A stretch of DNA of 64,000 nt, taken from the NCBI GenBank assembly GCA_945910005.1, contig CAMDTW010000168.1:1-64000 (forward strand), read 5' to 3'. The notes below the pieces were generated by a model. That model was not told the origin of the DNA. It ran no database searches and saw only the letters and a program-made list of their open reading frames with translations. Below, piece by piece: positions 22,701 through 35,200 of the stretch (within the stretch, counting starts at the first letter, position 1; each line of letters opens with the position of its first letter). This stretch comes from Isoperla grammatica (taxonomy: Eukaryota; Arthropoda; Insecta; Plecoptera; Perlodidae). Made by a program: the position numbers and the translations under genes.

Positions 22701-25700
22701 GAACACAGATCCGCCATTTTGGAAAATGGCAGCCGAATCCCAGTTTTCCTCTATTAACTCATAAACGGTAAGAGTTATCAAAAGTGTTTAAATTACAAAA
22801 GTATTACCAGTTACATTAGGAACATGTTTTGTTGCAAACATTGTTTTGTAGGATCAAAATCAAAGCAGCCATCTTGGAGTAAATGACGGTACGCCTATTG
22901 TTTTTGGTTTTCCCAAAAATGTTGCAACGGTGTTAATTTTCTGATGACCAATACCTACGGCAAGTATTATTATGAACTTATATACGTTCTACCAACTTTT
23001 GGAGAGTGCAACACAGAGCCACCATTTTGGAAAATGGCGGCTGAAACCCAGATTGACTCTTATAATTCGGAAACAGTAAAAGATATCAAACAAGTGGTAG
23101 TAACAAAAGTGTTAGGCGTAACAAGAGACAAGACGAACATTTTTTGTTTCGAACAACTAGTGATAAGATGTTGGTTAAAAGGGTATACAGCTTTACAAGC
23201 TTCAGAAACAGAATAAGCAGGACTTCTCTGTAGAGAGCAATGAATGAAGCGTCTAGACTCTAGAGACTTCTGAGAGAGAAAAGGCGAACACTGAAAGGCC
23301 ACCAAAAATCTGATGTAATCACCTGTTTGCTATCTGAATGTCAAAGTAGTGAAGATGACGACGACAATGTTACATGTTGTAAAGCTGTTGTAATAGATGG
23401 TGCTGCCTTAGTTCATTCTTTGAATGCAAAAACATCAAAGAAATGTTATGATTACTGCACGAAGGTGTTTTTACCTGCGATAAAATCTCGTCCGCTGAAC
23501 TTTCAGAGAGTAGACGTAGTGTTTGATAGGTACTTGCCAGGTAGCCTTAAAGCTGACACACGAATGAAACGAGGATCCGGAAAAGAGATGGTTGGCAGAC
23601 CAACAACACCCTTGCCTAAAGTATTAAGTAAGTTCTCTGTTCTTGCTGGTTGATGGCAATAAAAACAACTATTCCACCTTTTAGCATCTTACATCTCTTC
23701 ACTTGAAACCAATGGCAAGATAGTGGTTTGTACTGACGAAGATTCAGTAACATTTGCAGGTCTTTTAAGCAGCAGTGACGATCTTGCCCCATGTTCACAT
23801 GAAGAAGCGAACACCAGACTAATTGTTCACGTGAAAAGTGCATTACTCTCGGGCCACAAAAACATTTTGATAAGCACTGTGGACTCAGATGTTATTGCTA
23901 TTGTTGCTGCTGCCTTCCATGAATTGAAGAAACTTGGTATGCATGATCTTTGGATTGAGTATGGTGTTGGAAAGAACAGAAAGCACTTTTCACCCTCGCG
24001 GTTCCTGGAACACATATCTGCAAACATGTGCGCGACACTGCCATTCTTTCATGCATATACTGGCTGTGATACAGTATCCGCATTTCACGGTGTTGGCAAA
24101 AAAAGCGTGGAATGTCTGGAAGACGATGCAAGAACCCATGACAGGTATATTCATTCGATTGTCAACATCAAACACAATAGATAAAGAAAATTTTGAGAAA
24201 CTACAGCTCTTCGCTGTACTAATGTATGATATGACAAGCCAAACGGAAACAGTGAATGAGTGCAGACGAATTCTCTATACTGACAAAAATCGAGCTGTGG
24301 AAAGTATACCTCTAAACGAAAAAGCATTTCGCCAACACCTGAAGCGAGCAATGCTTCAGACGCGTATTTCGAGACTGTGCTTGCAGCTTCTACCCGACAT
24401 ACCTCCTGCAACCAGACCAGCTGGGAATGGAAGTCATCACATTCTGTTGTGGATGAAAACGCAATTGAACCACTTTGGACAGTTTTGTCACAAGCTTCTG
24501 ACGAATGCTCCGAATTCATTAGTTGCCGTTGCAAAACGATGTGTGTTAGAAACTGCAAGTGCCAGCGTTTCAATTTGGAGTGCACTGCCACGCACTGCTT
24601 TGTGTACGAGTGATGGACAGTGCTCCCATTAAACTCTCCTTAAGACATGGTTCCTTTCACCCTTGCGAAGATGAGGCGGGTTTAGGGGATTGTCCCTGCC
24701 TAAAGTAGGGGCCCCGGGCCCTGAACGGTCAGCCCTAGGTTGGGAACGCCTAGCTCGCCTTTTCTCCCTCAGAAGTCTCTAGCCGCTTCATTCATTGCTC
24801 TCTACAGAGAATTCCTGCTTATTCTGTTTCTGAAGCTTGTAAAGCTGTAAACCCTTTCAACCGACATCTTATCACTAGCTGTTCAAAACATAAAATGTCC
24901 GTCTTGTTACGCTTAACACTTTTGTTGCTTCCACATGTTTTGTATCTGTTACTGTTTCCGAGTTAGACCTTTAAGAGTCAATCTGGGTTTCAGCCACCAT
25001 TTTCCAAAATGGCGGCTCTGTGTTCCACTCTCCTAAAGTTGGTAGAACGTATATAAGTTCATAATAATACTTGCCGTAGGTATTGGTTATCAGAAAATTA
25101 ACACTGTTGCAACATTTTAGGGAAAACCAAAAAGAATAGGCCTACCGTCATTTACTCCAAGATGGCCGCTTTGGGTTTGATCTTACAAAACAATGTTTGA
25201 AACAAAACATGTTCCTAATGTAACTGGTAATACTTTTGTAATTTAAACATTTTTTAAAACTCTTACCGTTTATGAGTTAATAGAGGAAAACTGGGATTCG
25301 GCCGCCATTTTCCAAGATGGCGGATCTGTGTTCCACTTTCCTTAAATAGGTAGAACATATAGAAGTTCATAATAGTACTTGTGGTAGGCATTGGTTATCG
25401 GAAATGTAGCTGTTGCCCCTTTATTGGGGAAAACGAAAAACAGTGCCATCATTTACTCCAAGATGGCCGCTTTGGTTTTGATCCTATAAAAAAATGTTTC
25501 AGCCAAAACATGTTCCTTATATAACTATCAATACGTTTGTAACTTAAATATTTTTTATATCTTTTACCGTTTCCGAGTTGATAGAGACAAACTGGGATTC
25601 GGCAGACATTTTCCAAGATGGCGGCCGAAATAATCCGGATACAGCTTGGGTCCCGACGGTTTTTTAAACCTTATATATTTGTTAACATGTGTACCAAATT

Positions 25701-26041
25701 TCATGCTGGTAGCCGGAAACGCAATATTCTGGTGCTAACAGAACGCACTATATTGACCTAATTTGTCTGCCAAAATTATCTACCTTCATTTGTTCCCATG
25801 TTAAACAAAACGGAACGGGAGTCCCGACTATCTCGGAACAACCACTTAAAACTAAATAAAACTATTATTTATTTGAATATAAATACAAACTAGTACTTCC
25901 CTTCAATTTCCCTCGTAGTAGACATCTTATGGAACACCCCTATGTCAAAAACTGGGACCAATTCTTCCTTCTATCATGGAAATTACATTTTTAATAAGGA
26001 CCAAATTTTTACGTGACTCTTAGACCCGGTTCACACAGGTA

Positions 26042-26104
<63 letters not shown>

Positions 26105-26207
26105 TGTTTTATATTTAATTATAACGCTATAGTTTAATGGAGGACCGGAGTTAACAGTTTATGTAAATAGCCTATATATATAATAAAATAATAAATACAA
26201 CAACAAC

Positions 26208-26253
<46 letters not shown>

Positions 26254-29200
26254 GAAATAATAAAAATAACAATAATGATTTATTTCCAACCGATAATGTA
26301 TCATCACCCCCCCCCCCCCACGCCCGCTCCACCCTCCTCCCCAGAGCCGTGTCGCATAAAGATTACACACCATAATAGCGTAACAAAACAAAATACTTAA
26401 GAGACCACCGGAGGTGACGGTAGAAATATCACATTTTTCGGGTGCACTTTTCTCGTATACTGTTTGACCAAACTAAATAAAGTTTTCTGCCATTAACAAG
26501 TGAAGACATGAGCTATCTTTTTATACATGCAAATTTTAATTTTTAATTGGAATATTATAGGAATTCGATATCAAAGTACATCAAAATTTCAAAACACGTC
26601 ATTTTTCTGGCTCATTTACGGCTAACATAACGTAACAAAATGTAATCAGGCACCTATTTTGTTATAACTGTATATAATACATAGCTATGTACAGATACGA
26701 AAAAAATTTTACTATCGAAATATATTTTGTATGATTTTTAATGAGAATTGCTGTTGAAAACACTTGAAACCGCTATGCACGCGACTGTTTGGTGACGCAT
26801 TACTAAGAAATGAGTGCACAAAATTACATAGGGTTTTCTTTATTATATAAAAGAATAATATTTTGACGCGTTTTAATTTATTTTTCTCAGCTACTGTACA
26901 TTTCAAGGTCAATATAACTAAAATTGACCTTTTTGCGTATTTTTCTTGCTTTAGTACTTTTTGGAGATTTACGAACATGATTATGAAATGTAATTCTTCC
27001 TCTATCAAATACAGCATCATTCCATAATAGTTTTCATCAAAATTCTAATAAAAAGGGCAAAACAAAGGCAAGAGTGACGTGAGTTACTATAATCGTCGTT
27101 CTATGATTGCTCAAGAGATCGCGCGCCTCGTCCGTTCCGTTGGAAAGCCAGACATCGCCCGCAGACGGCAGGCTGTGAAATCTGATTGGTCCGCGACGTA
27201 ATTCGATATCAAAGTACATCAAAATTTCAAAACACGTCATTTTTCTGGCTCATTTACGGCTAACATGCTTTATCTTGTTTGTTATGACTGTATTGCATAT
27301 TGAAAATAAAATAATAATAATAATTCCTTTTCCTCCCCCGCCGGTCTGTTACCACGTGCTCGGTACGAACGCATGCTGTCAGATGACATACGAACATAAC
27401 ATCGCGCCCGTAGAAAATAATGAAGTGCAGTAATTAACGGAAGCGTCTTTCTCGATCATTGTTATTATATTCGGTGTATTGTAGATTTGTGATTCCATAT
27501 TAGTGTATTATCACTGATTTTCTTTCACACTTTTGGTAAGTGATTTTTTTTACTATGATGGTTATCTAAATAAATTTGCCGCTATTCCGTGTTGTTTTCA
27601 AACACGGCAGAGAATGTGCCATTGTTATAGTGTAGGGCCTGAACTGTGAGTGAGAAATTAATAATGGGAAGGAAATCAGGCCTCAAGTTAACGGCTAGAA
27701 GGAAAAAAAGAAGGCTTCCTGAGGCTTCACGGAACCGCTGGAAAGTGGAAAGTACAACCAGGTATAGATAGACATCTTCATAATTATTTTGGTACTACGG
27801 CCTAGTAAGAAAACAAATTCCTGATTTACATAAAAGCGTATCACATTACACTATCGTTGACTGTTATTTGTTCTGTGTGCAGAAAATAACCCTTTAGAAG
27901 TGTTAAAATGAAATGAAAACGTTTCTTGGGTTAAGGTTATATGATGCATAATCGTTTTATTTATTTCTTTAGGGTCACTGATCAGGAAAGTGTGACCCCA
28001 TTCTCGGTAGCCAACAGCTCGGTCACTGTGCAACTTCTGGTGTATTTGACATTAAAGTAGTAGAGGATATTGTAAACACTTCTTCGGGTAAATTCGTTGT
28101 TACGGACACAGACAAATGCAGTAATGAAAGGTAATCATCCACCAATCGTTTCTGTTGAAGTAAATGTTACAATATAAAATTTAAGATTCGTTTTATCAGT
28201 GTTCACAGTGGCGGCACCCGTAGGGTGACCAGACGTTCCGAAAAATGCGGGTCAGTCCCGAATCGACCCAAGTGTCCCGCGTCCCGAAATGTTACAATTC
28301 GGGGCGCCTTTTAGTTTTGTCCCGAAATTGGTAAATTCACGATTGTCTTTGATTTGCGTTTAAAAATTACAATTTTCAACGAGAAAAAATGAAATTACGT
28401 GAAGGCAAACAGTTAGTGGTAAATGTAATTTCGCGCTGAACTTTAAAATACACAGGACGAGTTTTAAGCCTTTGCTATTTCCAGAAGAGATATTGTGTTA
28501 AAAAGTAAACATTTCTGAAAAATATGTTTAATTGTAACTAATGAGATTAATTGAATTTGTATCAAGTTGTATTTCAAATGTTAGAAGAATTTTTTACTTT
28601 TGTGCTATCATTATTATTGTGTTTATTATTTAATAATTATTAGCCCACCCACCCATACCCATATTTTTCATGTCTCAAACAGTATATTCAGTTGATATAT
28701 TGGTATAGCAAAGCATATTATTAATTTATATATAATCAGTTCCGATAATATTGATAACGTAAAGTTCACTTTTGAGTATTGAGTATTTTTGCAGATTTAT
28801 GTGCTAATCATGGACATTTATTTTCTAGATCTTTAGAAAAAATAGTCTGGCAAATTGCATTGCATCAACACTTATGGCTAAATGCATAGTTGTGACTGAA
28901 GCCTTCCTCAACTCAGCCTCTCCTCAGCCTCGCCCAATCGCCAATCACAAGAGCCCTCCCTCCACAAGGTATGCCGTTCCGTGACTACTGGTTGAGCGAG
29001 GCTGAGGAGAGACCGAGTTGAGGAAGGCTTGAGTCACGACCATGGATTTGACCCTCAGTGCTACTGCTACGTTATCAATTATTATTAGGTATTAATAACC
29101 ATGTGCCCCTATACCATTTATATAGTGTTATTGTAAATTGTGATTTGTGATTGAGAAGTGTAGACAGGGTACATAAAGGTATAATGCTCTTTTTAAAAGT

Positions 29201-32200
29201 AATAGGCTACTTCTATAATGAATCAATTATCCTATTGATATTTGTATTCTCCCCACGGAATAAAAATCTAAAAAATGTAAATGTCGAGTAAGAGGATTAA
29301 AATCCCTTAAAAACCACTGTCCCCGTTTCACTTTCAGCGAACATTTGACCTCCGACAGTGTTTACACCTGCATTAGGTTAGGTAAAAAAAGTGTTCCGAA
29401 ATTCAGTCCTAGCCATCTGGTCACGATACGGGGAGACCCATCCAAAAAGTTTCGTTCCAACCTTTTATTGGCCCCTGGCTATCTATGCAGGAATTCTATC
29501 AACAGCAATAAATATATATGTATTTTCTAGCTCAAGACTCGGATGGCTTTTATGTATGACGCAATTGCCAGCCCTATTCCTCCTCCATAACCCCCCCCCC
29601 CCCCCCCCCCCCCTAAGGGCCACGAGGCACATCACCCAGCCGCTTGCGCTCAACTCCATCGCACGCAACCTTGAAACTTTGGTAAATGGTCCCGTTTTCC
29701 TTCATCGCTTCCGTCCATAAGCTCGACTAGGATGTTACAGTACACATAAACGTAACACCCCTCACTAACATTGAGTAGTTTACACTAATGCACACTCTGT
29801 AAACAGAAAGTACGACGTTAAAGACCAATAAATAAATAAATTTAAAAAAAAAAAATAATAATTGGATTTATTGACAAATTTTGGTACGTAGAAAGGCTAC
29901 ATAAACAATAAACCTTTGAGGTGTCTCACTTGTAATTTTCCCTTAGACCGGGTTTGAACAGTAGCTGTGGCTCAGCGCTCCGGAGGCGTCTGCAGGCGCT
30001 GTTCTTGCTCTACAGTACACTAACATTAGACTTGGAATGTTTTACAGTGTTTACAACTGCAAAATGTTTTTAATTTGGAGACATTGGACACGAATACAGA
30101 CAAGTTTAAACAAGGCATATGAACATAGCGTATACGTACTGAATGTTTTCGTTTTTTTCTGCCTGGATGAGGGGGGGGGGGGGGGTTATGGGGGCAGGGG
30201 CGAGCACGCTGATCGTCCCTTTGCTAAACCCCTGCACGATTATGCTATTTCAATTAATGTACGTAAATGATGCCCTTGAATTAGTATAGATTTTAGCCAA
30301 TAATGGTGTTCTTTAAATTTTTGATATGTATCAATATATAAGAGAACCCTTACATTACTCGACGCCAGTGAAGCACCCCCGACCAGGTTGTTGTAACATA
30401 CTACCAGATATAAATTAAAGTACGCTGTCTCCTATGAGCAAATCATTGTTGGAAATAGTCAGTGCATCAAGGTAAACAGATTTATGTACAAGAGAGGTAA
30501 TAAAAACCTACACTCATAACTCGTTATAGTTTGGACCTAAATATGTCTATACATATGAAACGTTGATAAACATATTGTAGACAATACTTTAAACTTGATA
30601 ATATCAGTAACTATGAATAAATAATACTATGCAGAAAATAAACAAATTTGTCTCAGGTTTTGGGTTTTTCGAAGTTTCAGCGTAGACAATACACAATCTA
30701 CAATGTCACGCACCTTATACCGTATGTGTACTTTCTACGCTCATCCAAGATAGTCACAAATTGTATTTCAAACTGATATTTGAAGTACGCCTAGTTATTA
30801 ATTGTACATTTTTCTCGCATTTTCAATGTTCGTGTGACAAGAAACAATCAATTTTAAAATTGATTCAACAACTGTAATATAGTTGACCAGAAAAAGGAAA
30901 TAAAATGAAAAAGGTTTCTTGGTGACAGATGTAATTATCAGAATTTACTGGTACGCTCATCATGCATCACGAGATGCATTATTCACTACGTTCTATTCTT
31001 TAGTATTTACTTATGATTTATATTTCCTGAAATTGCTATTTTCGAACGCACGTATTATCTATCAATTATCACATGACAAATTACCAATCAAGTCAATATT
31101 GGCAAATTATTTCAAAGGGCTAAATGAAATTTGTTATATGCTTTCGTAATTAACATGTAAATAAGAATGGGACACGAAGTATATGAAAAGTGTGTTGTTA
31201 AATTAGTTCATGCAGTGACAATGTATGTAACTGAGTTTTCTAGGTAGGCTAATCGTAGAAAACCAGCCGGCTAGGGCTATAGGGGTGAAGTTGACGCCTT
31301 TTACCGGTACGCGCGGCTACTACCGGCCGAGAAAAGACCTGTGTTATTATAGTATATTATACTATATTATATTATATTATATTTATTATATTATATTATA
31401 TTATATTATATTATATTATATTATATTATATTATATTATATTATATTATATTATATTATATTATATTATATTATATTATATTATATTATATTATATTATA
31501 TTATATTATATTATATTATATTATATTATATTATATTATATTATATTATATTATATTATATTATATTATATTATATTGTATTGTATTGTATTGTATTGTA
31601 TTGTATTGTATTGTATTATATTATATTTATAATATATAAAATAATTTAAGATAATGGCCTAAATAGAATAACAGATAAACGGTTTAAAACCGATTATGTA
31701 TAAGCAACGCTTTTTGTTTCCAGTTACTCGAAACTATCAAGAAATATGAAGAATAATACTATTACAAGAATCCTGTATCTTTACTACTGAGCTTCGCTTC
31801 CGTGCATGCACACAATATGCTCTTTGTTTGTATCTCGACCTTGAGTTGTTATCGCATAGGGTCTCCCAACATTTCTGGAGAGAGGCACAGGGGGAACTGG
31901 CATTAATGTCTCTCTCTCTGTCTTTGTCATAGCGTCGTCCTTTGCACAAAGGAACGCCCACAAGTCTTCCCCTCTTCCTCAGCCCGCTACCGAAATCCAC
32001 GATACCCCCATCTCCGGCGGAGTCTTAATGTAAACATTTTAAACACGGGTCTGTGTACAAGACAAATAATATTCGTATTTTTTTCTGTCAAATTAACACA
32101 AATAGAACAAATAAGGCTCGAATTGGGCTAAAAAAAACAAACAAAAAAGTGCTAGATGTGTCAATGAATTATCGGTCAGTTTAACACAATTTTAAGAAGT

Positions 32201-35200
32201 AATTGTTTAAACACATAAATTGTAAAAAATGTGATTTAATTTACCACTTGACGGTTTTAATTATTGGCATTTTCTCGGGACTATCTGTTGACCGCAAGCC
32301 GGAGCTGAAGCAATTATAATTAGGGTCTGACTCAGGTAGCGGGGACAAGCTACCATTGGGCCGACTATAGACGCACGCAGGTAACTGTTACACACACATT
32401 ACATAATGGTAGAAACATGACAATAATGTAACAAAAACATTACCCTCAGCACTTAAAGTGTGCATGCCGGTTGTAACAGCTCATTGTGTACCATACACTT
32501 CAATCTATGTTCAGAAACACAGCCGATGTCCAAATCTGAAATAATAGCTGACATTTTGTTGAATGATGTTTGGATCCTGTTAATACAAGAGTATTTGAAT
32601 AGGTTTATACGGCTAATAGCTGGTTTGAAGGTGACAAGTTTACGGGTATTTTTCTGTGGAACGTTAAAGTTTATTTGGCTCAGAAGTTCGATTGTATCAA
32701 TATTTCCATGTAACAATTTATGTAGAAAAATCAAATCACTGTAGTGTATACCCTCCTGTTCTCCAGTGTCAATATATTATGTTCCTCGCACAAGACCTTG
32801 TACTGTGATCTGTGGTATGTTATATTAGATTTAGCACATTGAAATTTAATAAACTTCTGTTGTAACCTTTCAACGGAATTGATCTTTGTTATTTCATATG
32901 GGTTCCATATAAGAGACGCATAGTCGACGTGGGGCCTGACTTAAGACAAGTACAAACGTCGGGTTGTATTTACAGAGAATTTCGAAAACAATTGCGCTTA
33001 ATGACACCAATGGATTCTCAGAGATTTAGGAATGACGTAGGAAATGTGATTATTGTATTTCAAATCACTCGATATAAACACACCAAGGTCTTTTATGGTA
33101 GTGAGTCTTTGCAGACGATGTTCGTTTATGGCGCGTTTACATAACTGACTAGTGACTAACGATTAGCGACTAAGAGCGCGTTTATAAAACTGACGAGCCG
33201 CAACAGGCTCCTCTCATTGGCCGACAGTGAGAATACTGCTCTCCGATTGGCTGTGACTAAGGTTTGTCTTGACTTGACTAAGAAGTTGAAGACATCTCAA
33301 CTCCTTGGTCAAGTCCTTAGTCACAGCCAATCGGAGAGCAGTATTCTCACTGTCAGCCAATGAGAGGAGCCTGTTGCGGCTAGTCAGTTTTATGAACGCG
33401 CTCTTAGTCGTTAATCGTTAGTCACTAGTCAGTTATGTAAACGCGCCGTATAGCTATAGTTATGAGTAATAGTATGCTTGACTTTCGTTGTAAAGGTAAT
33501 CACATTACATTTCGTCACATTTAAAAGTAACTTTCAAGTTTCACACCAGTTCTCTATAGCTATTAGGTCATTTTGTAAATTAACACAGTCGTCTTGATTT
33601 GTTATTGGTAAGAAGAGCTTGACATCATCTGCGTACATCACACACCTCGCCTTTGAAATACACATAGGAATGTCGTTCACGAACAATGTAAACAAAAGGG
33701 GGCCCAAAATGGACCCCTGGGGCACCCCAGAGGTTACATTTTCAGCCGTTGATCTGGCGGAGTCTATTACTACAGTCTGTGTACGCCCACTTAGATAGCT
33801 CGAGATCAGTGCATGCAGGGGGCCCACTATTCCATAACCTTGTACTTTGTGCAGAAGGAGGTGATGATCAACGCTGTCGAATGCCCGGGTGAAGTCGGTG
33901 TAGATGGCATCCACCGGCACTCCGTTGTTGAGATGTTGCTATAGTGTTGGTGTACTCTGCAAGGTTAGAAAGTGTGGACCTCTTCTTCACAAAACCATGC
34001 TGCTCAGGAGCAATATGTTTGTTGACGTGATTGTACATACGCTTGAACAATAGGGACTCGAACACTTTTGACAAGATGGGAAGCAGAGATATAGGCCGGT
34101 AATTATTTACAGAATACCTGCTGCCTTTCTTCAAGGCGGGGACAACATTGGCGTGCTTCCACCTGGAGGGAAAAACCCCGTCACACAAAGCACGGTTGTA
34201 AATAGCGGCTAGAGGCACAGACAAGGCTCGGCGACAATGCTTAATAGCTTTAACCGGAATTTCGTCTGGGCCGGGTGATTTGCCATTGACAAGTTGTTTC
34301 AGGCAATCTTCAACATCCCCACGAGAGATTGTGAAGGCAGTAATGTTGTCACCTGTGTTCACAAGTTATTCAGGGCTAGCAGATTTGTCGTGAGATGACG
34401 GTGAAAATGAACTGGCAAAATGGACCGAAAAAACTTTACATGTTGTAGCAAGGTTGTCAGCTGTTTGTCCGTTTAACTTGACTGCAATAGGAATCCTCCG
34501 GCAACGGGGTTTTGACTGCATAAATCGCCGCAGTAAGTTGCAATTCTTCGAAACGTTGACCTCCATATCCCGTATGTACTTTCTGTATGATGCGCTTTGA
34601 AGACGTTTGTAGATTGAACGTTTGACCTGAAATTCAACTCTGTTGCATTCCAACCCGTTGAGTTTCCATTTCCTATACGATCGGTTCTTGTCTTTTAAGG
34701 CTTCGATAACACCCTCGTCATATCATACTGGGTACTTAGCAGCGTTGACCTTGAAGGTTGGCACACTTTTCCTGATTATATTGTCAAGAGTGTTGTAAAA
34801 TAAATCACACATCGCGTTAACGTTTGTAAGTTTAAAGAGAGTTGTCCAATCACAATTTTGTATTTGACTCTTCAGGTCGTTGAGATTCGCCCTCTTCCAA
34901 TAAAACTTTAGGCGATTGTTTGGTTTATAGTTAGCGGTTTAATGAAGAATGACAACGAACAGAAAACGGAACAAGTTGGGTGTTTTAAAACATCAATACT
35001 GTCAAAAGTATGCTATACCCAATTTCCAAATTTACTTTATATTGACAGCTAAAAGTCAGAAAGTGGCAAAAACTACAAAACCATTTTGCTCAGAACTACG
35101 TAATCGGAGTTTGTGACTTGTTTGTACTCCCACAATATATAATTACATACAACATACAAAAATAGTTTGTGTGAACATACATCAATGTGTTTGATGTTTA

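Noticed and set aside
31285..31632. 115-residue ORF rich in Ile/Leu/Tyr
   Set aside because: Translation of the TTATA microsatellite.
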